This document shows, one piece after another, positions 21,723 through 29,877 of a stretch of 64,000 bases of DNA (its first letter is position 1; each line of letters opens with the position of its first letter). The stretch spans positions 1 to 64,000 of the forward strand of contig RECP01000074.1 of NCBI GenBank assembly GCA_007693945.1, in the 5' to 3' direction. The position numbers were made by a program, and so were the translations under genes. Below the pieces are notes generated by a model. The model did not search any database. It saw only the letters and a program-made list of their open reading frames with translations, and was not told where the DNA came from. The DNA comes from Spirochaetaceae bacterium. GTDB lineage: Bacteria; Spirochaetota; Spirochaetia; DSM-27196; PWMO01.

Positions 21723-23386
21723 ACCGCCGCGTGATTGCGTCGTGGGCCTTCCTGCTCTTCGCCGCCGCGCTTTTCGCAGCTATGGTCCTGGTGATGCACG
21801 ACTACGTGCGGAATCGGCGTATCACGCGCGAGATGGCGGGGGCGTTGCAGCGCATCGACCAATTGCTGGAACAGCGGCGCTTTGACCAGGCCGAAACCGA
21901 GATCGAGCGGGCCATCGGGACCGCATCGAGCAGTCTTTCGTGGCTGCGGCTGATCCGGCGGGCGCGGGTGGTTGCCGAAGCGACCGGCCGTGCGCGGCTG
22001 TTGGGTACGATCAGCAACCGGGCGGCGGAAGCGCTTCCGGGAAACCGTGAACTTCAGGCCCTTGCGGTATACGCCGACCTGCGTACCGGCGAGTACCTGA
22101 GGGCCGCCGAACGCGGTTCGGCACGCCTGGCCGATGATCCGCGTTATCGAACGCTGGTAGCGGAGGCGTTTCTGCGCGCAGGACGTTCGATCCGGTTGGC
22201 CGATGAACACGGCGATGAACCGGCTGTTCTGACAACGCTCGGACGTGATAGCACAAGCGCGGAGTTGCTGCACGCCGAGACCATTACCGGGGATCCGCGT
22301 TTTGGCGCCAACGCAGTTCTGCGTGCACTGGAGGACGGAGACTGGGCAACTGCGGACGAGATCAGCGATGACTTGAGGTTTGCACGCCGCTTTGCGCTTC
22401 TGCACGCCTATCTGCAGTTCGATCACGGCGACTTCGACGGTTTTTTCCAGAGTCTCGAACGGATCGAAGATCAGAGCGCGGCCGATGATCAGGTTCTGCT
22501 GATGACGGCCGACGTCTCGATGCTGCGCGGGGAGTACCTGCAGGCGGCACGACTGTACGACGAAGTGCGGATTGCAGCACTGTCGAGTTCCGAGCTTCCA
22601 CCGCAGCTGTTTCTCAATCGCGCCTGGCTGAGCGATCGTGCGTCGCACGCTGACCGGCAGACCGAGACCGTCGGGTGGTTGCAGGAGGGATTGGCGCATC
22701 ATCCCGGGTCGTGGGAAATTCGGCGGGCACTGGCAATCGAGATCGGTGACACTGATCCGGATCGCGCCCGTCACCTGCTTGTCAATGCGGAGGCTGATCG
22801 ACGCGCATCCGCGGATCTGTTGTTGGAGCAACTCCTTTCGGTCCGGCGAGAGGTCTCCGCCGGGATTGCATCGTTATGGCAACTGGCGGAAGCATATCCG
22901 CACGACGAAGCGGTCAGACGTTATCTGGCCTGGTTTCTGGTCGGGCTGCCGCATCCGGGTGAACTTGACCGGTTGCTCAGCATGTACCCTGGTGAGACGG
23001 CGGATGACGGTCTTGATCCCGATCCATTGGCGTTCTATCGTGGCGTGGCGGCAGTCGGACAATCAGAGCTGGGTGACGCGCTTGAACATTTCACCGCTGC
23101 GGCACGCAACGAGGTTGACTGGTATGCGGCGGTCAACGCGGCTCGAATTGCGCTTTTTCTGCGGCAATACGATCACGCTGCGCAGATGGTGGAGCTCATG
23201 GTTCGCGCCCTCCGGGCGAACCTCCGGTCGCCCGAGCGGGAGTCGACAACCGTGGCCATTGAAGCGGCTTTGCTGGCTGCCCAGGGAGAGTTCGGCGCCG
23301 CCGCCGAGAGTGCACGGGCCGCGCTGGAGCTCGATAGGGGTAACGTGCACGCCAGGACCGTGCTGCGCTATCTTGAGACGCGCTGA
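21719..23386 (+). CDS. membrane-anchored TPR-like protein
   Basis: A 555-residue protein with one N-terminal membrane helix (about 6-27, ASWAFLLFAAALFAAMVLVMHD) and a long helical repeat region with degenerate tetratricopeptide units (RIDQLLEQRRFDQAETEIERAI, GEYLRAAERGSARLADDPRY, VESALLAAQGEFGAAAESARAAL-like at the C terminus). No catalytic motif is visible. It overlaps nusB by four bases (ATGA) and is followed by map after 27 bp. Probably a periplasm-facing scaffold; function unknown. Confidence 0.78.
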   Translation: MNRRVIASWAFLLFAAALFAAMVLVMHDYVRNRRITREMAGALQRIDQLLEQRRFDQAETEIERAIGTASSSLSWLRLIRRARVVAEATGRARLLGTISNRAAEALPGNRELQALAVYADLRTGEYLRAAERGSARLADDPRYRTLVAEAFLRAGRSIRLADEHGDEPAVLTTLGRDSTSAELLHAETITGDPRFGANAVLRALEDGDWATADEISDDLRFARRFALLHAYLQFDHGDFDGFFQSLERIEDQSAADDQVLLMTADVSMLRGEYLQAARLYDEVRIAALSSSELPPQLFLNRAWLSDRASHADRQTETVGWLQEGLAHHPGSWEIRRALAIEIGDTDPDRARHLLVNAEADRRASADLLLEQLLSVRREVSAGIASLWQLAEAYPHDEAVRRYLAWFLVGLPHPGELDRLLSMYPGETADDGLDPDPLAFYRGVAAVGQSELGDALEHFTAAARNEVDWYAAVNAARIALFLRQYDHAAQMVELMVRALRANLRSPERESTTVAIEAALLAAQGEFGAAAESARAALELDRGNVHARTVLRYLETR

Positions 23387-23413
23387 CAGACCGCGGTGTG
23401 ATCGGGAGCAGCC

Positions 23414-24166
23414 ATGATTCGATTGAAGACGCCCCAACAGATCTCGGCAATTCGCGAGGCGTCACAACTTCTGATAACGGTTCTGGAGGAACTCGAGCGG
23501 ATGGTGGAACCGGGGATCTCGACCCTGGATCTTGACCAGTATGCCTACAAACGGATTACGGCCCTCGGTGCCCGGCCCGCGTTCCTCGGTTACATGGACT
23601 TTCCGGCTTCCCTGTGCACGTCGGTTGACAGTGCGGTGATTCACGGAATCCCCAACAAGCAGAGGCTGCGCTCCGGACAGGTGCTTAGCGTCGACTGCGG
23701 TGTGGAGTATCGCGGATACTTCAGTGACTCGGCGTTCTCCGTTCCCGTGGGTTCGGTTTCCACGGAAGTCGAGCAGTTGCTGCGGGTAACCCGTGAAAGC
23801 CTGCTGCTGGGTATCGAGGCGGCGCGGGCAGGCAACCGCATCAATGACATTTCACGCGCCGTCTTTCATCATACTCACAGCTGCGGTTACGGGGTGGTCA
23901 GGCCCTACTGTGGACACGGGGTGGGACTGGAGATTCACGAGGATCCGCAAGTACCAAACTATGTGGGGCGCGGGCCCAACCCGCGGCTCAAACCGGGCAT
24001 GGTGCTGGCGATCGAGCCGATGATAAACCTTGGTGGCGATGACGTGCGCGTACTGGACGACGACTGGACGGTAGTGACCGCGGATGGATCGGTTTCGGCC
24101 CATTTCGAGCATACCGTTGCCATCATGGCCGAGAGAACCGAGATACTTACCGCTCGCGAGGTGTGA
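23414..24166 (+). CDS. map: methionine aminopeptidase, type I
   Basis: Removes N-terminal methionine from nascent proteins. The 250-residue protein has the pita-bread fold motifs with five metal ligands: Asp in SVDCGVEYRGYFSDSAF (two), His in CGHGVGLEIHE, Glu in AIEPM, and the final Glu in HFEHTVAI. No N-terminal zinc-finger extension is present. A GGGAGCAGCC ribosome site precedes the ATG. The stop lies inside the promoter of the following protease gene. Confidence 0.96.
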   Translation: MIRLKTPQQISAIREASQLLITVLEELERMVEPGISTLDLDQYAYKRITALGARPAFLGYMDFPASLCTSVDSAVIHGIPNKQRLRSGQVLSVDCGVEYRGYFSDSAFSVPVGSVSTEVEQLLRVTRESLLLGIEAARAGNRINDISRAVFHHTHSCGYGVVRPYCGHGVGLEIHEDPQVPNYVGRGPNPRLKPGMVLAIEPMINLGGDDVRVLDDDWTVVTADGSVSAHFEHTVAIMAERTEILTAREV

Positions 24167-24191
24167 CAATCGCACGAGAAACCGCTATATT
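24163..24191 (+). promoter_or_regulatory. candidate sigma-70 promoter of the HtrA gene
   Basis: GTGACA (5 of 6 to consensus), 17 bases, TATATT (5 of 6). It overlaps the map stop codon and leaves a leader of about 25-30 bases with GGAGG at 24208-24212. This is the best sigma-70 type promoter in the window and would give the protease its own control. Confidence 0.6.
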
Positions 24192-24224
24192 TGTGATAAG
24201 GTTCTGCGGAGGTATCCGATTTCC

Positions 24225-25706
24225 ATGATTAAGAAGGCAATGCATTCACGCAATCTGCTGTTCGTGAATCTCGTACTGGTGGGTCTGATTGCAGGCTTCT
24301 CGCTTTCGATGGTGGTATTCTCGTGTTCGACGCGGATTCAGCCCGGTGACGTGGCGTACGCACAGGAAACCGGCGAGGGTCAGATCGATCTCAGCGGTTT
24401 GCAGTCGTCATTCCGGGAAATCTCGCAGCGGGTACGCACCACCGTGGTGAAGATAGAAGTTGAAGAGATACGCAGTGCGCGTACCCCCCGCGGCAGCGAT
24501 CGGCCGTGGTTTGACTTCTTCTTTGGCGATCCCGAGGATAACGGTGAGCGGGAGTTTCGCACTCAGGGACTCGGGTCGGGAGTGATTGTGCGTAAGGACG
24601 GCAACAGTTACTACGTTCTGACCAATGACCACGTGATCGGTGATGCTGCCGAAATACAGATCACGTTGGACGACGAACGCGAGTTTTCCGGAACCGTTGT
24701 GGGCAAGGATGCGCGCAAGGATCTGGCGCTGGTGTCGTTTGAAACCTCTGAGCGCGACATCCCGGTGGCTGTGCTGGGCGATTCCTCGACGCTCCAGGTT
24801 GGTGACTGGGTCCTGGCGATCGGTAGCCCGTTTGGTTTCCAGTCGACGGTTACGGCCGGGATCGTCAGCGCTACCGGCCGGCGCGGTGGACCGCAGGGAA
24901 ACATCAGCGATTTCATCCAGACCGACGCAGCAATCAACCAGGGAAACTCCGGTGGCGCGCTGGTCAATCTCAAAGGTGAGGTGGTTGGCATTAACACCTG
25001 GATCACGTCGCGAACCGGTGGAAGTATCGGTTTGGGATTCTCAATCCCGATCAACAATGCCAAGCGGGCGATCGTCGAGTTCATCGAGAGCGGCAGTGTA
25101 CAGTACGGCTGGCTGGGAGTCAGCATCCAGACGCCAAGCAGACAGGTTGCCGAGGATCTCGGTGTCGAAGGTATGCGCGGGGCGCTGGTACACCACGTGT
25201 TCCGCGATTCACCGGCCGACCGGGGAGGTATTCTGCCCGGGGACTTCATTACCAGTGTCAACGGGCGCTCCGTGCGCGATTCGGATGCGCTGATCCTGGC
25301 GGTCGGGGAGTTGCCCGCCGGCCGTGATGCCGAGTTCGAGCTTGTGCGCGACGGGCGTGAGATGACACTCAGCGTGCGCATAACGGTGCGCGATGACGAG
25401 CAGAGTATTGCGGAACAGAATCGCAACCTGTGGCCGGGCCTGACGGTGTTTCCGCTCACCGAGGATGTACGCCGCGAGTTGGAGCTTGGGCGCAGCGTGG
25501 ACGGTGTGCTGATTGCGGGCGTACAGAACGGTACGCCGGCGGCGATCGCCGGCCTGCGCGTGGGTGACGTGATCAAACGCATGAACGGCGGCACGGTGCG
25601 CAGCGTGCGCGAGTTCTATCGGCAGCTGAATGATCAGAGCCGACGCGAGGTAGAGTTTGAGTTTACGCGCGACGGTCAGGATCTCAAGATCAGTATCAGC
25701 CGCTGA
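24225..25706 (+). CDS. degP: HtrA/Deg serine protease
   Basis: Envelope protease and chaperone of the Do family. The 493 residues have an N-terminal membrane segment (about 11-34) that could be an uncleaved anchor or a lipoprotein signal with a cysteine at VFSC. A trypsin-like domain carries the catalytic triad H136 (TNDHVIGD), D166 (RKDLALV) and S242 (GNSGGALV). Two PDZ domains follow (about 305-390 and 410-490). The start at 24225 follows GGAGG and its own promoter; longer in-frame starts lie inside map. The family acts on misfolded outer-membrane proteins, matching the SurA-like gene upstream. Confidence 0.93.
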   Translation: MIKKAMHSRNLLFVNLVLVGLIAGFSLSMVVFSCSTRIQPGDVAYAQETGEGQIDLSGLQSSFREISQRVRTTVVKIEVEEIRSARTPRGSDRPWFDFFFGDPEDNGEREFRTQGLGSGVIVRKDGNSYYVLTNDHVIGDAAEIQITLDDEREFSGTVVGKDARKDLALVSFETSERDIPVAVLGDSSTLQVGDWVLAIGSPFGFQSTVTAGIVSATGRRGGPQGNISDFIQTDAAINQGNSGGALVNLKGEVVGINTWITSRTGGSIGLGFSIPINNAKRAIVEFIESGSVQYGWLGVSIQTPSRQVAEDLGVEGMRGALVHHVFRDSPADRGGILPGDFITSVNGRSVRDSDALILAVGELPAGRDAEFELVRDGREMTLSVRITVRDDEQSIAEQNRNLWPGLTVFPLTEDVRRELELGRSVDGVLIAGVQNGTPAAIAGLRVGDVIKRMNGGTVRSVREFYRQLNDQSRREVEFEFTRDGQDLKISISR

Positions 25707-25753
25707 GGCCCGCGTTCGAGCGATTCCAAGACCCACCAGGGGGCCTGAGCGCG

Positions 25754-26356
25754 ATGAGTAAAGAGTATCTGTCGTATGACAGCGTGCGTAACAACGCCTT
25801 GAAACTGGCCCACCGCATTCACCACGACGGCTTCATCCCCGACGTGATCTATGTCAGCCTGCGCGGCGGAGCGTATCTTGGCAATGTGATCAGCGAGTAC
25901 TTCAAAATGGTGCGCAAACAGCAGCGACCCGTTTTCTACGCCGCGGTGGTGGCTCGCTCCTACAGCGATATCCACCAGCGTGAGAACGTTATGGTTGACG
26001 GGTGGACCTACAGCCCCGAGTATCTGCGCAGCGGCGACAAGGTTCTGCTGATTGATGACATCTTTGATTCCGGAAGGACGGTAAATCACCTGGTGCAGGT
26101 GATCCTTGAGAAGGGGATTCCGCGTAAGGACATCAAGGTCGCGGTGCACGACTACAAGATCCGCACCTTTCACGAGGAAAACCTGCCGATCCACCCGGAC
26201 TACTACTGCCGCAAACACGTCATAGAGGATCCCGGGAACGACCGGTGGATTCACTATATGAGCCACGAGCTGGTCGGCCTGACCGACGATGAAATCGGAC
26301 AGCACTACGGCCAGGACCAGGAAGTGGCGTCGATTCTACGAGAGATCACCCGATAG
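25754..26356 (+). CDS. phosphoribosyltransferase
   Basis: Type I phosphoribosyltransferase of 200 residues. The PRPP-binding loop VLLIDDIFDSGRT is at 97-109 and the pyrophosphate loop VSLRGGAYLG at 34-43. The hood (YYCRKHVIEDPGNDRWIHYMSHEL) resembles hypoxanthine, guanine or xanthine phosphoribosyltransferases of the Gpt type, so purine salvage is likely. The exact base cannot be read. AGGGGG lies 10 bases before the ATG. A hairpin directly follows the stop. Confidence 0.85.
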   Translation: MSKEYLSYDSVRNNALKLAHRIHHDGFIPDVIYVSLRGGAYLGNVISEYFKMVRKQQRPVFYAAVVARSYSDIHQRENVMVDGWTYSPEYLRSGDKVLLIDDIFDSGRTVNHLVQVILEKGIPRKDIKVAVHDYKIRTFHEENLPIHPDYYCRKHVIEDPGNDRWIHYMSHELVGLTDDEIGQHYGQDQEVASILREITR

Positions 26357-26379
26357 AGCGCCGCCCATGCGGCGGCGCT
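26357..26379. terminator. hairpin between convergent genes
   Basis: A 9-bp perfect GC-rich stem (26357-26365 with 26371-26379, loop CATGC) starts right after the phosphoribosyltransferase stop and precedes the stop of the minus-strand lipoprotein gene. No U-run follows on either strand, so it may be a weak bidirectional terminator or a 3' stabilising hairpin. Confidence 0.5.
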
Positions 26380-26394
26380 GAGAGCTTGAACCGT

Positions 26395-27624
26395 CTACTC
26401 CCAGTACCAGGTTGTCTCACCGTCAGAGTCGTACTCGCCGCGCCACAGGCCGCGGCCGCCGGTGAGAGCGAAGATAGTGTTCGCTTGACCGGGTATGAAG
26501 ATCTGCATGACCGCGGCTTTTGAAATCTCCGCCGACTGGTAGTTGTTACCGGCGGGCCTGCGCACGCTGCCGAACAGCGGACCGGGAATCTCCATGTAGC
26601 CCCCGGGAGAAACAACGGTGCGCCCGGAGAGGGTGCGGTAGGTGCCTACAAACAGCACGCCGTCGTCGAAGACGTCGTCAAGGGTGGCAAAATGGGCCCC
26701 GTCGGCCGAAGCAAATTCGGTGAAAGCGCGGTCGTTGGCGGTGATAATCGTTGTCCACTCTGATGGGTCAGTTGGATTGGCACCTCCGGCATCGCGCGAG
26801 ACATAGCCGGTGCTGCCGCCGCGCACCGTGCGCCCATCGCGCGAGGAGAGGTAGAGGTCGTTTGCGTTGAAAAAGATTCCGCCGAGTGACGTACCGATGT
26901 CCGCCGGCTTACCGATGTTCGCAAGCTGACCTGCCGCAGCCGCGGTGTGGAAGACCGAACTGCTGGTGATAAACCAGAAGTCGTCCGTACCGTTCGCAGC
27001 TGCCGAAATAAAGGGGCGCGCCTGCCGGCCGACATCGGTGCTTATGGACGCAGCGGTGTCAAGGCTCGCGCCGCCGCCGGCGCCCAGGTACCACAGCTCA
27101 AACTCCGGGTCGTCGTCTTCATCCTTGAACTGTATGGAGCCAAACAGTTCCGCGCCCAGGGCGAACAGGCGCGTAACGTGTACTCCTGAACCAAGCGAGC
27201 CGGCCGCGTTGTAGGAGCGGCCGACAGGGTCAAGCTGGTACACACCCGACCGCTTGCGCTCGCCCTCCACAAACGACACGTAAATCGCATCTCCCGCGCC
27301 TCCGGGGTCGATATGCACTATCGAGGTCGGACGACTGTGGTTGGTGCGATAGCCGGACGGGTTGCTGATTGAACTCCAGTCGCTTTCATCACCGCTGACC
27401 GGGCGGTAGCGGATCCGGCCGCCTACCGCGGCAAAATAGTACCCGTCGGCTTCCACCATGCCGTTGACCGCTACGTCTTTGAGCAGGTTGCCTTCCTGAA
27501 TCTCGACTTCCTGTTCTATGCTGGCAAAAATGCCCACCGGACCGCGTTCACAGGCTGTGAGGGCCAACAGGATTGCAACCGGCAGTACGAATTGTCTGAA
27601 AGACGTGTTTATGGCTGTAGTCAT
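26395..27624 (-). CDS. hypothetical lipoprotein
   Basis: A 409-residue protein beginning with a lipoprotein signal (FVLPVAILLALTAC, lipidation cysteine near residue 25) and followed by a beta-rich region with repeated short units (VNGMVEADGYYFAAVGGRIRYRP, ELFGSIQFKDEDD, FVGTYRTLSGRTV, IFALTGGRGLWRGEYD). This looks like a beta-propeller type sensor or binding protein, but no family was recognised. The ATG at 27624 is chosen because TGAGGTG lies seven bases upstream. It is the second gene after the barrel protein gene at 27635, 10 bp apart. Confidence 0.75.
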   Translation of the reverse strand: MTTAINTSFRQFVLPVAILLALTACERGPVGIFASIEQEVEIQEGNLLKDVAVNGMVEADGYYFAAVGGRIRYRPVSGDESDWSSISNPSGYRTNHSRPTSIVHIDPGGAGDAIYVSFVEGERKRSGVYQLDPVGRSYNAAGSLGSGVHVTRLFALGAELFGSIQFKDEDDDPEFELWYLGAGGGASLDTAASISTDVGRQARPFISAAANGTDDFWFITSSSVFHTAAAAGQLANIGKPADIGTSLGGIFFNANDLYLSSRDGRTVRGGSTGYVSRDAGGANPTDPSEWTTIITANDRAFTEFASADGAHFATLDDVFDDGVLFVGTYRTLSGRTVVSPGGYMEIPGPLFGSVRRPAGNNYQSAEISKAAVMQIFIPGQANTIFALTGGRGLWRGEYDSDGETTWYWE

Positions 27625-27634
27625 ACAATGCACC

Positions 27635-28270
27635 TCAGAAATGATAGAGCGCCGACAGGCTGATTTCGAGGAAGTTGCCGTAGCGCGAATCACCCGACGG
27701 GGGCTCCGGTCCGCGATACCACTGCGGTACCCACCAGTAGGCCGCGTTTACCCCAAAGGACCATTCCGGGTTGTAGCTCCAGTAAAAGGAGGCGCCGGGT
27801 TTCAGAATCGGGTCAAACTTGGTCTGATCCTCAAGACGACTGATGTTGAGCCCGGCTCCCAGAAAGACCGGAAAGATGAACGGATAGGAGCGAAAGAAGT
27901 ACGAGAGCTTTCCGGTAATGGGGACCATGAAGAGTGCGCGGCCGTTGGGCGTGAACATAAACGCGCCGCCAAGCTCGATTCCCAGCGACACGTTATTGTT
28001 GAGAAAAGAACCCCACTCCAGAGAACCCAGACCTCCGAGACTCAGGTTGGTGCGCTGCACGCCGTCCGGCCCGCCGGCAAAGAACAGCGGCACCATGATC
28101 CCGAGGTTGATAGCCAGCATCTGATCTCCCAGCGAATACTCGGGAAAAGCCTCGGGGGTGGCGGGCCCAATCGGGCGATCCTCATCGTTGTGCTGCGCCG
28201 GAAGCAGACCTGCGCTGAAAAACACTAATGCCACCGTCACAGCTGTAATACGTTGAAGCTTACTACTCAA
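27635..28270 (-). CDS. small outer-membrane beta-barrel protein
   Basis: A 211-residue protein with a signal peptide (ITAVTVALVFFSAGLLPAQ) and amphipathic beta strands separated by short turns (LAINLGIMVPLFFAG, LSLGGLGSLEWGSFL, VSLGIELGGAFMF, FEISLSALYHF-like ending LEISLSALYHF). It ends in an aromatic residue as BAM substrates do. The size fits an eight-stranded barrel of the OmpW/OmpA type, a class also known in treponemes. Start is TTG at 28270 with GGAG seven bases upstream. Function unknown. Confidence 0.78.
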   Translation of the reverse strand: MSSKLQRITAVTVALVFFSAGLLPAQHNDEDRPIGPATPEAFPEYSLGDQMLAINLGIMVPLFFAGGPDGVQRTNLSLGGLGSLEWGSFLNNNVSLGIELGGAFMFTPNGRALFMVPITGKLSYFFRSYPFIFPVFLGAGLNISRLEDQTKFDPILKPGASFYWSYNPEWSFGVNAAYWWVPQWYRGPEPPSGDSRYGNFLEISLSALYHF

Positions 28271-28289
28271 TATGTGTCTCCGTATTCAG

Positions 28290-28319
28290 AGTGTATCACG
28301 CGCGCTTTTCATTTTGCAA
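28290..28319 (-). promoter_or_regulatory. candidate promoter of the barrel-protein operon
   Basis: On the minus strand TTGCAA is followed after 18 bases by TACACT, ending 19 bp before the TTG start at 28270. It lies in the 141-bp divergent gap shared with folE2. The match is moderate. Confidence 0.35.
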
Positions 28320-28411
28320 CAATGCGGCACAAGGCAGTGCGGTTGAATCAAACGCGTGATTATGCTACTACCTGAGAAGCACACTCGCGCCTGCGGCAAG
28401 CGGAAACTAGC

Positions 28412-29203
28412 ATGGTGGACGTCCAGAAACTCAACGATGAGCGCAATATCCCCATCCAGAAGGTCGGAGTCAAGAACCTCCACTACCCGATAACGGTGCT
28501 CGACAAGCAGTACGGCGAGCAGCATACCGTGGCCAAGGTAAACCTCTTCGCCAACCTGCCGCACCATTACAAGGGCACGCATATGAGTCGCTTCATCGAA
28601 GTGTTCAACCAGTACTACACCGACATTCAGATGCCCACCTTTTTGACCATGCTTGAGGAAATCCGCGTTGCACTCGAGGCAGAGACTGCGTACGGTGAGA
28701 TCCGGTTTCCCTACTTTTTGCAGAAGGCGGCCCCGGTCTCGGGACAGAGGGGGATGATGTCCTACAGCTGCTGGTTCAAAGGTGAGCGAGGCGTGCATCG
28801 TAAGCGCTTTGTGGTCGGTGTTGAGGTGCCGGTCACGACACTCTGCCCGTGTTCCAAAGAGATCTCGGCCCGCGGCGCGCACAACCAGCGCAGTTACGTG
28901 CGTGTACAGCTGCAGCTGGGTCCGTTCTTCTGGATAGAAGACGTCATCGAGATCGTTGAAGCTGCGGCGTCCAGTGGCCTGTACACCCTGTTGAAGCGCG
29001 AGGATGAGCGGTTTGTAACCGAGCGGGCCTACGATAACCCGGTCTTTGTCGAGGATCTGGTGCGCGACGTATGCATTGGCATCGAAGGACTCGACTCGTT
29101 CCCGTGGTTCAGCGTTGAGGCGGAGAATATGGAGAGCATACACAATCACGACGCCTACGCGTTTGTAGAGCGGGGAGAAAAGCAATGGCAATCGAAAGAG
29201 TGA
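28412..29203 (+). CDS. folE2: GTP cyclohydrolase FolE2
   Basis: Type IB GTP cyclohydrolase making dihydroneopterin triphosphate for folate or queuosine-type deazapurines, using metals other than zinc. The 263 residues show the family motifs VGVKNLHYPITVLD, NLPHHYKGTHMSRF and the catalytic LCPCSKEIS...GAHNQR (C145, C147). No FolE (type IA) is seen in the window. The stop overlaps the PurH-N gene by 19 bases in another frame. Pathway placement next to purine genes makes sense because formyl-folate is the PurH substrate. Confidence 0.95.
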   Translation: MVDVQKLNDERNIPIQKVGVKNLHYPITVLDKQYGEQHTVAKVNLFANLPHHYKGTHMSRFIEVFNQYYTDIQMPTFLTMLEEIRVALEAETAYGEIRFPYFLQKAAPVSGQRGMMSYSCWFKGERGVHRKRFVVGVEVPVTTLCPCSKEISARGAHNQRSYVRVQLQLGPFFWIEDVIEIVEAAASSGLYTLLKREDERFVTERAYDNPVFVEDLVRDVCIGIEGLDSFPWFSVEAENMESIHNHDAYAFVERGEKQWQSKE

Positions 29204-29877
29204 ACCGCATCGACGATTGTGTCGCGGTGCGTCGTGTTCTGGTCAGCGTATCCAACAAGACAGGGCTCGAGTCGTTTGTTCAAGACCTTGCGGACGTCTC
29301 GCCCGGTGTGACCTTCTATTCGACCGGCGGTACGTATGCTGTCCTGGAACCGCTTGTAGCCTCATTGCGGCGCGCTTCACTGGTACCGATATCCGATTAC
29401 ACCGGGCAGCCTGAGATGCGCGGAGGACTGGTCAAGACGCTCGATTATCGAATCTACCTGGGCCTGCTGGCCGAGACCTACAATCATGATCACCAGCAGG
29501 ATATGCGGCGCCTTGAGGCGGTGAGCTTCGACATGACGGTCGTTAATCTCTATCCGTTTCAGCGCACAATCAGCAGCCCGGATGTGGATCTGGAGGATGC
29601 ACGCGGCAACATCGATATCGGTGGTCCGGCAATGCTGCGTGCTGCGGCCAAGAACTTCCTTAGAGTGCTCGCGGTTAGCGATCCTCAGGACTACGAACCG
29701 GTTTGTGCGCATCTCAGACGGAACGGCGGAGCCAGCAGTCTGCAGTTGCGCAAAGAGTTGGCGCAGAAGGCATTCCGAGTTACCTCGGAGTACGATGCGG
29801 CCATCGCGGCCTATCTCGAATGCGTCCAGGACAACGAGCTGCATCAGCCGTACGCAGCCGGGGAGGGCGGTGCATGA
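29185..29877 (+). CDS. purH: IMP cyclohydrolase (PurH N-terminal domain as separate gene)
   Basis: Closes the purine ring of FAICAR to give IMP. The 230 residues match the MGS-like N-terminal half of bifunctional PurH: VSVSNKTGLESFV, FYSTGGTYAVL, PEMRGGLVKTLDYRIYLGLL, NLYPF and NIDIGGPAMLRAAAKNF are all recognisable. It ends with its own stop codon, overlapping the start of the transformylase gene by four bases (ATGA). In most bacteria the two activities are in one polypeptide of about 520 residues. Confidence 0.92.
   Translation: MAIERVNRIDDCVAVRRVLVSVSNKTGLESFVQDLADVSPGVTFYSTGGTYAVLEPLVASLRRASLVPISDYTGQPEMRGGLVKTLDYRIYLGLLAETYNHDHQQDMRRLEAVSFDMTVVNLYPFQRTISSPDVDLEDARGNIDIGGPAMLRAAAKNFLRVLAVSDPQDYEPVCAHLRRNGGASSLQLRKELAQKAFRVTSEYDAAIAAYLECVQDNELHQPYAAGEGGA

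Noticed and set aside
28271-28411. Riboswitch or Zur-type operator upstream of folE2
   Set aside because: No conserved aptamer or clear palindrome could be identified in the 141-bp gap.
29703-29873. Longer 5' extension of the AICAR transformylase frame
   Set aside because: It lies inside the cyclohydrolase gene in another frame; the ATGA overlap gives a natural start.
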